DNA from: Pseudomonas sp. B21-028
GTDB taxonomy: Bacteria > Pseudomonadota > Gammaproteobacteria > Pseudomonadales > Pseudomonadaceae
Assembly: GCF_024749045.1 (NCBI RefSeq)
Contig: NZ_CP087184.1
Span: 4,402,001 to 4,466,000 of the forward strand
Length of the DNA: 64,000 bases
Direction of reading: 5' to 3'
Notes under the pieces: generated by a model
Told to the model about the DNA's origin: nothing
Database searches by the model: none
The model's input: only the letters and a program-made list of their open reading frames with translations
Shown here: piece after piece, positions 1 through 8,249 of the stretch
Layout: every line of letters begins with the position of its first letter
Numbering within the stretch: position 1 is the first letter of the stretch
Program-made: the position numbers and the translations under genes

Positions 1-260
1 GCGAATGGATGGCCCGCCTGAAGAACTGGGGCCTGGTAGACAGCTTCCGCCACCTGAACCCGGACGTCACCGACCGCTTCAGCTGGTTCGACTACCGCAG
101 CCGCGGCTTCGAGGACGAGCCCAAGCGTGGCCTACGCATCGACTTGATCCTGACCTCCCACGGCCTGCTGCCGCGGGTCAAGGATGCCGGCGTGGACTAT
201 GAACTGCGGGGCATGGAAAAACCGTCGGACCATGCGCCGATCTGGCTGCAATTGAGCTGA
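1..260 (+). CDS. xthA: exodeoxyribonuclease III, C-terminal part
   Basis: This is the last 85 or so codons of an exonuclease III/AP endonuclease; the start lies left of the window and the frame enters at base 3. The visible part shows the family C-terminus: a segment containing [12 protein letters not shown], then the RIDLIL motif, and the catalytic histidine in the final SDHAPIW motif. The enzyme repairs abasic sites and degrades double-stranded DNA from 3-prime ends in the cytoplasm. The stop codon is TGA at 258-260. The identification is firm for the family, slightly less so for the paralogue, since Pseudomonas carries more than one exonuclease III-like gene. Confidence 0.85.
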   Translation, partial: EWMARLKNWGLVDSFRHLNPDVTDRFSWFDYRSRGFEDEPKRGLRIDLILTSHGLLPRVKDAGVDYELRGMEKPSDHAPIWLQLS

Positions 261-282
261 TCCCAAGACCTGTACTACCCCC

Positions 283-414
283 TGTGGCGAGGGGATTTAT
301 CCCCGCTGGGGTGCGAAGCAGCCCTAAATCCGGTCACTCGGTGTATCAGGTCCAATTGAGTCGCTGTTGTTAGGGCTGCTGCGCAGCCCAGCGGGGATAA
401 ATCCCCTCGCCACA
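283..414. repeat. inverted REP pair, TGTGGCGAGG family
   Basis: Two arms in opposite orientation, beginning TGTGGCGAGGGGATTTATCC on the left and ending with its reverse complement on the right, enclose about 45 bases of unrelated sequence. The arms continue through a CCCCGCTGGG segment and a GCAGCCCTAA segment, so the transcript could fold into one long hairpin. The same element recurs at 5222-5353. It sits just downstream of xthA and probably acts only as a non-autonomous repeat or mRNA end structure. Confidence 0.85.
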
Positions 415-540
415 AAAGCCATGTGTTTACTGGGTTCGTTTCGGTGTAGGCCGCAACTACATCGCCTTGCGCCATTGCCTACAACTACGCCAGAATCCGC
501 CGGCTTGTGCGCCTTGGGGCCTGGCTTTATCGTTTTCCGG

Positions 541-689
541 TCGCTGACGAATCAGCGATCGGGTTTGGTAGCCCGGTTTTCCTGGCGCATTGTGCAACCG
601 GATGCAGGGGACGTTTTTGTCTTCTATTTGATGGTGGTCATGCGTAGGGCGTCCTCGGACGCGCCGGGTGCCAGGTAACCGGTCTACCA
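541..689 (+). ncRNA. structured leader upstream of the DUF6124 gene (possible DUF3077-type RNA motif)
   Basis: A small hairpin, TCGCTGA (541-547) with TCAGCGA (552-558), is followed by a long interrupted helix. Its three pairing blocks are TGGTAG 566-571 with CTACCA 684-689, CCGGTT 573-578 with AACCGG 677-682, and CCTGGC 581-586 with GCCAGG 670-675. Inside it is a further hairpin, GCGTC 649-653 with GACGC 658-662 around a CTCG loop. The structure ends about 75 bases before the start of a small Pseudomonas gene. A conserved RNA called the DUF3077 motif is known upstream of related genes; that this is the same RNA is inference. Confidence 0.55.
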
Positions 690-765
690 ACCTTCGTATG
701 GCCGCCACCCTTCGTTTGGTAGCGAGAGAGTGATGGCTCCAATTTAATTACCTGGAGCTTCAACC

Positions 766-1098
766 ATGTTCAAAGTAACCCCGAACCCACCAGACACCGA
801 CCCCAACGCCTCGGAACTCGACAAAGCCGCCAAGCGCGCCCTCGACTTCTATCTCAAGCCCCATCCCACCGAAGCCAAGACCGATCCAGGCCAACTCTTC
901 ACCGTGGTCAACGGCGTCGACACCGAGTGCCTGCTCGCCAACCTCAGCGAAACCCTGTCCTCGGCCAATGCCATGGTCAGCGACCTGGCGTTCGAGCTGG
1001 ACGGCTCCCGGCGGCATGTGGCGCTGGGTATCCAGCAATTGATCGAGCTGGGTGGATTGCTGGCGAACCGGGCGCTGGATAACGTCGAACCGCGCTAG
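766..1098 (+). CDS. DUF6124 family protein (110 aa)
   Basis: Small soluble protein of unknown function found widely in Pseudomonas. The N-terminus MFKVTPNPPDT and the C-terminal block GSRRHVALGIQQLIELGGLL with NRALD are the recognisable family signatures. The middle is variable, and no signal peptide, membrane segment or catalytic motif is visible. The ATG lies behind a purine-rich stretch, ACCTGGAGCTTCAACC. It is a single gene between two palindromic repeats and is preceded by a strongly structured leader, suggesting post-transcriptional control. Proteins of this type were earlier grouped with DUF3077. No function is assigned. Confidence 0.85.
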   Translation: MFKVTPNPPDTDPNASELDKAAKRALDFYLKPHPTEAKTDPGQLFTVVNGVDTECLLANLSETLSSANAMVSDLAFELDGSRRHVALGIQQLIELGGLLANRALDNVEPR

Positions 1099-1117
1099 CC
1101 GATTCCACACACTCCTT

Positions 1118-1235
1118 TGTGGCGAGGGGATTTTGTGGGAGCAAGGCTTGCCCGCGATACAGGCGCTCGGTTCCCCGGTCAATCGCGTGAGCTTCATCGC
1201 GGGCAAGCCTTGCTCCCACAGGATTCCTCGCCACA
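1118..1235. repeat. nested REP pairs of two families
   Basis: The outer arms are TGTGGCGAGGGGA and the complementary TCCTCGCCACA of one repeat family. The inner arms are GTGGGAGCAAGGCTTGCCCG and its complement, from the other family. The arrangement looks like one inverted pair inserted inside, or recombined into, another. It lies between the convergent ends of the DUF6124 gene and the M20 peptidase gene. Confidence 0.8.
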
Positions 1236-1295
1236 GGGGGTATGCCTTAACCCACAGGGATTGCCCTTTACAGGATTTTGCACTGGGCCTGATGG

Positions 1296-2534
1296 CTACC
1301 GTCCCGCCAACTCCATGATCATCCGCGACAGCAGATAAACCCGGGGCACGACGCTTTCCACTTCCGCGTATTCCTCGGGCGTATGGATGTTGCCGCCGAC
1401 GATCCCGAAACCGTCCAGCGTCGGCGTGCCGACCCCGGCCGACAGGCTGGCGTCCGCCGCACCGCCGCTGCCCTCTTCGGTGAGTTTGCGCCCCAGTTCG
1501 CCATAGATGCCTTGGGCCATGGCCATCAGGCGATCCGATTCCGCCGTCTGCGGCATCGGCGGCAGGCCGCGTTTCAGGCTGGTGGTGACGTCGGTGTCGG
1601 CGATCAGTTTGTCCTGGGACACCCGGGCCAGGTCTTTTTCGATACGGTCGAACTCTTCCGGCACCGCGGCCCGCACGTCGGCCTTGGCAGTGGCCTTGTC
1701 GGGAATCACGTTGGTGCGGTCGCCCGCGTTGAGCACCGTGAAGTTGATGGTGGTTTTCTTGTCCGCGTCGCCGAGCTTGCCGAGCTGAAGGATCTGGTGC
1801 GCCGCTTCCATCGCCGCATTGCGCCCCAGTTCCGGCGCCACACCGGCGTGGGACGCCTTGCCCTTGACCTCTACCAGCGCCGTCGCACTGCCCTTGCGCC
1901 ACACGACCAGGCCATCGGCCGCACGACCCGGTTCCAGGTTGAGGGTCACGTCATGGGCCTTGGCGGTTTTCTTGATCAGGTCGGTGGCGACGTCCGAGCC
2001 GGTTTCTTCGCTGGCGTCGAGCAGGAAGGTGATCTGCGCATAATTCTTGAAGTCCAGGTTCTTGAGCACCTTCAACGCATAGATGCCGGCGACGATGCCA
2101 CCCTTGTCGTCCATCACGCCAGGCCCGTAGGCGCGGCCGTCCTTGATATGGAACGGACGCTCGGCAGCCGAGCCTTCCTTGAACACCGTGTCCATGTGGG
2201 CCATCAGCAGGATCTTCGCTTTCCCAGTGCCCTTGAGGGTCGCCAGGATGTGCTGGCTGCCATCGGAGTTCGGCACCTTTTCAACGGTGGCGCCCAATTT
2301 CTTTAACTCGTCGATGGCAATGTCGCCGACCTGGGTCAGCCCCGGCACATACCCGGAGCCGGAGTCGATGTTCACCAGTTTTTCGAGCAGCTTCAGAGCC
2401 TCGCCCTTGTACTGTTCGGCACCGGCGAGGACCTGCTGATTGGGCTGTGCGAAAGCGACGGGAGCCAAGGCGCCGAGGGCCAGGCTCAGGCCGAGACTCA
2501 CGGCCAGACGGGAGCGCAGAGGGGTAATCATCAT
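1296..2534 (-). CDS. periplasmic M20 family glutamate carboxypeptidase-like metallopeptidase
   Basis: A 412-residue zinc peptidase of the carboxypeptidase G2 type, which removes C-terminal glutamate from peptides or folate-like compounds in the periplasm. A signal peptide ends about residue 29 (ALAPVAFAQ). Metal and catalytic residues follow the M20 pattern: H113 and D115 in AHMDTV, D142 in GPGVMDDKGG, the glutamate pair 176-177 in DASEETGS, E201 in NLEPGR, and H384 in GGNIHTPEEY. I chose the ATG at 2534 because AAGGA lies just upstream and the signal peptide then starts naturally; a further 18 codons upstream are open but unconvincing. Substrate specificity cannot be read from the sequence. 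Confidence 0.85.
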   Translation of the reverse strand: MMITPLRSRLAVSLGLSLALGALAPVAFAQPNQQVLAGAEQYKGEALKLLEKLVNIDSGSGYVPGLTQVGDIAIDELKKLGATVEKVPNSDGSQHILATLKGTGKAKILLMAHMDTVFKEGSAAERPFHIKDGRAYGPGVMDDKGGIVAGIYALKVLKNLDFKNYAQITFLLDASEETGSDVATDLIKKTAKAHDVTLNLEPGRAADGLVVWRKGSATALVEVKGKASHAGVAPELGRNAAMEAAHQILQLGKLGDADKKTTINFTVLNAGDRTNVIPDKATAKADVRAAVPEEFDRIEKDLARVSQDKLIADTDVTTSLKRGLPPMPQTAESDRLMAMAQGIYGELGRKLTEEGSGGAADASLSAGVGTPTLDGFGIVGGNIHTPEEYAEVESVVPRVYLLSRMIMELAGR

Positions 2535-2738
2535 GATTTCATCCTTGTTCCGTAAAGAAAGATTGCACGGGCACCCTACCCGAGCCAACGGACAGCCGCT
2601 ACCCGAAGTCGGGGGATTTAATTCCGGTAGTCCTCTTCAGATTTGGCTATACATGACAAGGGGTAGCAGTAAACAAGCACCGTCTGCCCCATCGGCCCAG
2701 GCTGGCCAAACACATTCCGTCGGTCATGGAGAGAAGGC

Positions 2739-3665
2739 ATGCTGTTGTGGGTGATCCTCGCTGTATTCATTGTCTGGAGCTGGCTGACCTATCCGAGCAT
2801 CGGCCAGGTGCTGTTCGACCTGAGCATGGCTGTGGAGACGCGTCTTTCCCGGCTGCACAAGATCACCGTGCCCATCAGCGAAATGACGGTATCGACCCTG
2901 CAAGGCGGGCCTTACGAAGCGTCCGGCTGCATCCTGATGCTGCATGGCTACAGTGCCGACAAGAACCTCTGGCTGCGGTTCGCCCGGCCCTTCGTCCGTG
3001 ACTACCGGGTGCTGATTCCCGACCTGCCCGGCCATGGTGAAACCGGCTTCAAGGCCGGCGGTGGCTATGACATTCCGACCCAGGCCCGGCGGATAATCGA
3101 GTTGCTCGACGTCTGTGGCCTGGACAAGGTCCATGTAATCGGCAACTCCATGGGCGGTTACCTGGCCGCCTGGCTGGCAGCCACGTCGCCTGAGCGGGTG
3201 CTGACCCTGGCGCTGCTCAATCCGGCCGGCGTGACATCGCCGGAGCCCAGCGACATGGACCGCCGGGTGGCCGCTGGCCGGAACCCTTCCCTCATGCGCT
3301 CGCGCAGTGATTTTCCACCGTTCTATGCGATGACCATGGACTCACCGCCCTGGGTGCCCAAGGTGGTGTTGGCGGCGGTGGCCGATAAATATGTCAGGTG
3401 CCGGGAAGAACTGGCGGAGATCTATACCGACTTCAACGCCAGCCCGCCGATGGAGCCGCGCCTGTCCGACATCCGCGCCCCGTCGCTGCTGCTCTGGGGC
3501 CACCAGGACCGGATGATCGACGTCAGTTGCGTGCCGCTGTGGAGCAAGGGCATCGCCGATTTGCGGGTGGAAATCTGGGACGGGCTCGGTCACTTGCCGC
3601 CGATTGAAAAACCGGAACGGACGGCGGCGCTGTACCGGGGGTTCCTCAAGGGGTTGGGACAGTGA
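2739..3665 (+). CDS. membrane-anchored alpha/beta hydrolase
   Basis: 308 residues. The first 20 form a hydrophobic signal anchor (MLLWVILAVFIVWSWL), so the enzyme is probably tethered to the inner membrane facing the periplasm. The hydrolase core has an HGYSAD oxyanion loop near residue 69, the nucleophile S137 in GNSMGG, an acid in GHQDRMID, and the catalytic histidine in GLGHLPP. This layout resembles Pseudomonas and Moraxella lipases and esterases of the triacylglycerol lipase type. It stands alone, 73 bases after an AAGGC-like ribosome site region, and no substrate can be inferred. Confidence 0.8.
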   Translation: MLLWVILAVFIVWSWLTYPSIGQVLFDLSMAVETRLSRLHKITVPISEMTVSTLQGGPYEASGCILMLHGYSADKNLWLRFARPFVRDYRVLIPDLPGHGETGFKAGGGYDIPTQARRIIELLDVCGLDKVHVIGNSMGGYLAAWLAATSPERVLTLALLNPAGVTSPEPSDMDRRVAAGRNPSLMRSRSDFPPFYAMTMDSPPWVPKVVLAAVADKYVRCREELAEIYTDFNASPPMEPRLSDIRAPSLLLWGHQDRMIDVSCVPLWSKGIADLRVEIWDGLGHLPPIEKPERTAALYRGFLKGLGQ

Positions 3666-3795
3666 AGGAGCTGGGGATCAGTCCCTGACAGAATGAAGTC
3701 CTGAAGATTCTTCGTTTGCGGGGGCTGGAGAAGGCTGCGATCTTTCGTTCCACTTTCATCCCCAATTCCCACAGTCCGAACCAGGAATTCTCATC

Positions 3796-5172
3796 ATGAG
3801 CTTCGTCAGTCCCGACCTGATCCGCCAACGCTTCTCCAGGGCGATGTCCGACATGTACCGCGACGAAGTCCCCCTGTATGGCGCGCTGATGAACCTGGTG
3901 GAACAGACCAATGCCCGGGTGCTGGTCAACGATCCACAACTGGCCGAGCACCTGAGCAGCACCGGCGAACGCGAGCGCCTGGACCTCGAACGCCACGGCG
4001 CGATCCGCGTCGGCACTGCTGCGGAACTGGCAACCCTGAGCCGGCTGTTCGCCGTCATGGGCATGCAGCCGGTGGGCTACTACGACCTCACGCCCGCCGG
4101 GGTACCGGTGCATTCCACGGCCTTTCGCGCCGTGCACGAAAGCGCCTTGCAGGTCAGCCCGTTCCGGGTGTTTACCTCGTTACTGCGCCTGGAACTGATC
4201 GACAACACCGAGCTTCGGGCGTTTGCCGAGTCGGTGCTGGCCAAACGGCAGATCTTTACGCCCAAGGCTCTTGAACTCATCGACCTCGCTGAACGCCAGG
4301 GCGGCCTGACGCAAGCCCAGGCCGACGACTTCGTCCTGCAAGCCCTGGAAACGTTTCGCTGGCACCACAGCGCCACCGTCACCGCCGAGCAATACCGTCA
4401 ACTCAGCGCCCAGCACCGCCTGATCGCTGACGTGGTGGCCTTCAAAGGCCCGCACATCAATCACCTGACGCCGCGCACCCTGGACATTGACATTGTCCAG
4501 GCGCAGATGCCCGTGCATGGCATCACGCCCAAGGCGGTGATCGAAGGCCCGCCCCGCCGCCAGTGCCCGATCCTGCTGCGCCAGACCAGTTTCAAGGCAC
4601 TCGACGAGACCGTCGCGTTCATCGACCAGCCCCACGCCCAAGGCAGCCACAGCGCCCGCTTTGGTGAAATCGAACAACGGGGCGCGGCCCTCACGCCCAA
4701 GGGGCGCGCGCTCTACGATCAGTTGCTGAACGCGGCTCGGGATGCCTTGGGGGAATTTCCCAACGAGGCCAATGCCACGCGCTACAACACGCTGATGGCC
4801 GAACACTTTGCCTCGTTCCCGGACAGCCACGATGAGTTGCGCCGGCAGGCATTGGCGTACTTCCGCTATTTCGTGACACAAAAGGGCCTGGCCGCCAAAG
4901 GTACACTCGAGCCATCGACGTCGCTGGAGCACCTGGTAGAACAGCATTACTTACGCGCCGAACCGCTGGTGTATGAAGATTTCCTGCCGGTCAGCGCCGC
5001 CGGTATCTTCCAGTCGAACCTCGGCGATGACGCCCAGAGCCGTTACGCCGGACAGTCCAATCGCCAGGCCTTCGAAACGGCGTTGGGACGAACGACCATC
5101 GATGAGCTGGGGCTGTACGCCGAGACGCAGCAGCGCTCCATTGATGAGTGCAGGATGGCGTTGGGTTTGTAG
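3796..5172 (+). CDS. hglS: 2-oxoadipate dioxygenase/decarboxylase (DUF1338, HglS/YdcJ family)
   Basis: 458 residues, matching the length of the family, from an ATG at 3796. HglS converts 2-oxoadipate to D-2-hydroxyglutarate in the D-lysine catabolic route of Pseudomonas. It is an iron(II) enzyme of the vicinal oxygen chelate type working in the cytoplasm. The metal and substrate region is visible as VPVHSTAFR around residues 104-111, the second ligand region as GPHINHLTPRTLDID around 218-232. No lysine-catabolism neighbours are present, so the gene acts from a separate location. The family call is firm, the exact substrate less so, since a few paralogues exist. Confidence 0.85.
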   Translation: MSFVSPDLIRQRFSRAMSDMYRDEVPLYGALMNLVEQTNARVLVNDPQLAEHLSSTGERERLDLERHGAIRVGTAAELATLSRLFAVMGMQPVGYYDLTPAGVPVHSTAFRAVHESALQVSPFRVFTSLLRLELIDNTELRAFAESVLAKRQIFTPKALELIDLAERQGGLTQAQADDFVLQALETFRWHHSATVTAEQYRQLSAQHRLIADVVAFKGPHINHLTPRTLDIDIVQAQMPVHGITPKAVIEGPPRRQCPILLRQTSFKALDETVAFIDQPHAQGSHSARFGEIEQRGAALTPKGRALYDQLLNAARDALGEFPNEANATRYNTLMAEHFASFPDSHDELRRQALAYFRYFVTQKGLAAKGTLEPSTSLEHLVEQHYLRAEPLVYEDFLPVSAAGIFQSNLGDDAQSRYAGQSNRQAFETALGRTTIDELGLYAETQQRSIDECRMALGL

Positions 5173-5221
5173 GGTGCCCGCTCCTCTGCCTGCCTGGAAA
5201 GATTCCGTGCTGTGGACTGAT

Positions 5222-5353
5222 TGTGGCGAGGGGATTTATCCCCGCTGGGCTGCGGAGCAGCCCTAATATAGTCAACACAATCTGTCTGATGCGCCGAGAT
5301 ATCAGGATTGAGGGCCGCTTCGCAGCCCAGCGGGGATAAATCCCCTCGCCACA
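5222..5353. repeat. inverted REP pair, TGTGGCGAGG family
   Basis: Second copy of the long hairpin seen at 283-414, with the same arms (TGTGGCGAGGGGATTTATCC, then CCCGCTGGGCTGC) on both sides of a roughly 40-base centre that differs from the first copy. It follows the hglS stop codon by 50 bases. Confidence 0.85.
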
Positions 5354-5649
5354 AGAGTTGTATTTCGCTTTTACTTCTCTGAGCTGACTAGCATCAGGCT
5401 GCTTCGCAGGCCGGCGGGAGTGTTACTGCTACAAGATCGGGACTGGCAAAAAATGCCCACCGGCTTTCGCCATGAAACCCATCAATCGGGTCGTTCTGTC
5501 CGTTCTCAAAGGCTCGCAACCGTTGCGCAAAAAACTGCACGGCACTGCGCAGGCCGTTGCGCACATCCTGTCCAGATGGCCGGACAAAGACTCGACAGTT
5601 TTTCTATAAAAATAATTAACCAATTGAAATAAAAGCATTTTTTAAAAAA
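5354..5649. other. intergenic stretch before hcp, no gene seen
   Basis: About 300 bases between the repeat and the hcp promoter. Short open frames exist on both strands but none has a convincing ribosome site or recognisable product. The last 60 bases turn AT-rich, which fits an upstream activator or integration-host-factor region for the sigma-54 promoter that follows. Confidence 0.5.
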
Positions 5650-5665
5650 TGGCACAGCTCTTGAT
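5650..5665 (+). promoter_or_regulatory. sigma-54 promoter of hcp
   Basis: TGGCAC at 5650-5655, five bases, then TTGAT at 5661-5665: a near-consensus -24/-12 element (TGGCAC-N5-TTGCW, with GA in place of GC at the -12 box). AT-rich DNA lies immediately upstream. Transcription should start near 5675, leaving a leader of about 57 bases before hcp. Sigma-54 control of hcp genes is known in Pseudomonas; no activator gene is adjacent. Confidence 0.6.
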
Positions 5666-5731
5666 AACTCCTCCGGCACCTCGGGAGATCCCTTCCCAGG
5701 TCCTTTAGTTATCCAGCAAGGAGAGCATCCA

Positions 5732-6250
5732 TTGGCTACCCCCGCGTACATGTCCATCGAAGGCACCAAACAAGGTCTGATCACCGCCGGCGCGTTTACC
5801 GCCGACTCGGTGGGCAACACCTATCAGGAAGGTCATGAAGACCAGGTCATGGTGCAGGGCTTCCAGCATCAGGTCATCATCCCGCGCGATCCACAGTCCG
5901 GCCAGCCAACTGGCCAGCGCGTGCATAAACCACTGATCATCACCAAGGTCTTCGACAAGGCTTCGCCGTTGTTGCTGGCAGCCCTGACCTGCGGTGAACG
6001 ACTGACCAAGGTTGAAATCCAGTGGTACCGCACTTCTGCCGCCGGCACCCAGGAGCATTACTACACCACTACATTGGAAGACGCGATTATCGTCGATATC
6101 AAGGACTACATGCTCAACTGTCAGGACCCGGCGAACACGCACTTCACCCATCTGGAAGATGTGCACTTCACTTATCGCAAGATTACCTGGACTCACGAAG
6201 TCAGCGGAACGTCGGGCTCCGATGACTGGCGCTCGCCGGTTTCCGGTTAA
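5732..6250 (+). CDS. hcp: Hcp family type VI secretion tube/effector protein
   Basis: 172 residues, the normal Hcp length. Hcp forms hexameric rings that stack into the tube expelled by type VI secretion and can carry effectors. Family hallmarks are MATPAYMSIEG at the N-terminus, the GHEDQVMVQGF segment, HKPLIITKVFDKASPLL, and the C-terminal HFTYRKITWTHE. The start is TTG at 5732, supported by AAGGAGAG upstream and by agreement with the usual N-terminus; no in-frame ATG precedes it. No VgrG, sheath or effector gene is nearby, so it is an orphan Hcp serving a system encoded elsewhere. Confidence 0.93.
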   Translation: MATPAYMSIEGTKQGLITAGAFTADSVGNTYQEGHEDQVMVQGFQHQVIIPRDPQSGQPTGQRVHKPLIITKVFDKASPLLLAALTCGERLTKVEIQWYRTSAAGTQEHYYTTTLEDAIIVDIKDYMLNCQDPANTHFTHLEDVHFTYRKITWTHEVSGTSGSDDWRSPVSG

Positions 6251-6617
6251 TACCGGGACAGTCATTCAGGCAACGGCCGGCGTTGCCGGTCGATGTACAT
6301 GAATAAGAGGAGTTGTTTCAGACGGTGTTCGCCCAGTGCGACGGCCTCGGCATTCCATGCACTGGTAAAGAGCCAGACACTGGGCGAACGGGCTCAATAA
6401 TAGTGGAACTTTTGAGCCATGTCCGCCTCGCTGTTGTAAATAGTTATTCACTATTGAGTTATTTTTAATTATTGACAGCCAATTCACACTTCATTCATTT
6501 GATCGTTTGACTGAGTTTCAGAACTTGGATCCCATCAATACAATCTGTTAGATGAATGCAACACCTCAGTTCAACAAATCCATTCAACCATGTAACGCGT
6601 TACATACGCCTGACAAG
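6251..6617. other. structured intergenic region after hcp
   Basis: No gene is seen. Three inverted repeats stand in a row: GGCAACG/CGTTGCC near 6273-6291, a perfect 12-base pair GTTCGCCCAGTG 6327-6338 with CACTGGGCGAAC 6378-6389, and GGCTCAA 6391-6397 with TTGAGCC 6412-6418. The following 150 bases are AT-rich. The hairpins could end the hcp transcript, although no clear T-run follows the first two, or belong to a small RNA. Confidence 0.5.
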
Positions 6618-6830
6618 TTATACGTCGCCGTTTTTATTGGAGCGAGATGACGGACTTGCGTGATGGCGCCCGGTTTTTTGCGCATCGGTCTCTCCCGTCC
6701 CGGGATTACCCTCCTGCTGCTTACGCTTGGCCGGGTCGTTCGGGCGCAGGGCATCGTTATCGCGCTCGACTTCGCCGGGCAGCGCCGGTTCATCGGGATT
6801 CCGTGTGGCGTGGTCGGGATGGTTCTTCAT
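6618..6830 (-). CDS. small hydrophilic hypothetical protein (70 aa)
   Basis: Highly charged, proline-rich and probably disordered. The segment NPDEPALPGEVERDNDAL is a pattern I associate with small conserved Pseudomonas proteins. A good ribosome site (CAGGAG) precedes the ATG at 6830. It is probably co-transcribed with the 80-residue gene 30 bases upstream. No function can be proposed. Confidence 0.6.
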   Translation of the reverse strand: MKNHPDHATRNPDEPALPGEVERDNDALRPNDPAKRKQQEGNPGTGETDAQKTGRHHASPSSRSNKNGDV

Positions 6831-6860
6831 GGCTGCTCCTGGGGTATTCGGGCTCGCAGA

Positions 6861-7103
6861 TCAGGCATCGGGGTCGGCGACTTCCTCAGCGACGTTGGCA
6901 TCCGGGGAGCGCTGGTGGAGCTGTTCGGCCCGGGCCTTGAGCTCCTGCCACTGCGCCAGGTCGATAGCCCCTTGGCCGAACAGGTCGTTGGCCACCTGCA
7001 TCAACTCGCTGAAATGAACATCGGGCGACTGCTGCCAGTAGGCCTTGTCGTCGAACAGTCGCTGCCAATCGGCCAGCGACGGGGGTTTGAGGTCATCGCT
7101 CAT
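6861..7103 (-). CDS. small hypothetical protein (80 aa)
   Basis: Acidic soluble protein with an amphipathic helical composition (LADWQRLFDDKAYWQQ, then a run containing LAQWQELKARAEQLHQ). The ATG at 7103 follows AGGAGCCCGTC. It lies in the same direction as the ABC/lipocalin-like operon upstream and the 70-residue gene downstream. No recognised domain is visible. Confidence 0.65.
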   Translation of the reverse strand: MSDDLKPPSLADWQRLFDDKAYWQQSPDVHFSELMQVANDLFGQGAIDLAQWQELKARAEQLHQRSPDANVAEEVADPDA

Positions 7104-7178
7104 GACGGGCTCCTATCAGGCCTTGTCCGGGCATTCATAACGTATGAGGGAGCCGCTCCCCGGGAGTTCCGACGAGTC

Positions 7179-8249
7179 TCAATAACCGGTCATTTCCAGG
7201 TAGCCGCTGCCGCCATGACTGCCGCTCACCTGCACCGGGCCTTCCCAATAGGGGATGCGCAGGGCCATCCAGGCGTCAGGGTTCAGGGCACGGGTGTTGA
7301 TCTCGAGCTGCTTGCCGGGGATTCTGATGGACCAGCGCACCGGCATCGAGCGTCCGGCGACCTGGGCCGTGTCCACAGGCACCAGCTCGATGTCCGCGGC
7401 ATGCAGGGGCTGCGCCTGGCCCCGGGCATCGATCCAGGTGCCGGTGAGATACGGCGCCCCGTCCTTGTGGCGCATGCGGTAGAGCATCACGTGCTCGCCA
7501 CTGTCCAGGTGCAGGGAGAACCAGTCCCATCCGGTCTGGTTGGCGGTCAGCGGCTGGCTGCTCCATTCGCGATCGAGCCAGGCCGGGCCACTGACCGTAT
7601 AGCGCTGACCGTCGATTTCCAGCTGACCACTGGCCTGGAAGAACGGTTGGCTGTAGTAGTACGACGCCTGCCCCTGTTCGGATTTCTGGCTGAAGCCCTT
7701 GTCGCCCTGCAACACCAGCGGACGGGTCGACGTGAGTCGCAGCTCATAGCGAAAGTGTGGGTCGCGGGCCTTCAGCTGCATGTCGGTCAAGGGGTCGGTG
7801 CCGCTCGCTTGGGTCGCGAATTGCCAATCGTCGATCCAGGCCTCGAAGGGCACCGTCCGCACCCCGGCCTGCCCCACCCCGCCCCGTGCGTAGCGCTCGG
7901 CGGCATGATGGACCGTCGCGGACGTGACCGCGGCGTGGCCGAGCCAGATCGTTTGGTTGCGCCAGCCCTCCGCTTGGGGGCCGGCGCTCAAGGCACTGCG
8001 AAACAGTGTCCATTGCACACCGAATTCACGCCCTTCGGCATCCTTGAGATTGGCGGTGACGTACCACCATTCGATGCGATAGCCCTGATGAGCGCCGTGA
8101 TCCGCCGGAAAGTCGAACACCCGCCCTGGCACGACCGGGGTGAAGGCGACGGCCTCGCCACCCAGACCGGCGAAGCCTTTTTGGGTTTCAGGCGGGCGGT
8201 CACAACCGCTGAGCAGCGCCAACAGCAGCAGGCCGATCCTGACTTTCAT
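7179..8249 (-). CDS. lipocalin-like/CrtC-type lipoprotein (AttH-like)
   Basis: 356 residues with a lipoprotein signal: MKVRIGLLLLALLSGC, with lipidated Cys16. The mature part is the two-barrel lipocalin-like fold shared by AttH and carotenoid 1,2-hydratases, recognised by HQGYRIEWWYVTANL, GVQWTLFR, the WLDREWSSQPL block and GWDWFSLHLDSGEHVMLYR. The start at 8249 is chosen because the signal peptide begins there and AGGAGGATC precedes it; an open frame extends far upstream but is the shadow of the permease gene. Its stop-to-start linkage with the permease implies a shared envelope function, perhaps moving or binding a hydrophobic molecule. Confidence 0.8.
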   Translation of the reverse strand: MKVRIGLLLLALLSGCDRPPETQKGFAGLGGEAVAFTPVVPGRVFDFPADHGAHQGYRIEWWYVTANLKDAEGREFGVQWTLFRSALSAGPQAEGWRNQTIWLGHAAVTSATVHHAAERYARGGVGQAGVRTVPFEAWIDDWQFATQASGTDPLTDMQLKARDPHFRYELRLTSTRPLVLQGDKGFSQKSEQGQASYYYSQPFFQASGQLEIDGQRYTVSGPAWLDREWSSQPLTANQTGWDWFSLHLDSGEHVMLYRMRHKDGAPYLTGTWIDARGQAQPLHAADIELVPVDTAQVAGRSMPVRWSIRIPGKQLEINTRALNPDAWMALRIPYWEGPVQVSGSHGGSGYLEMTGY

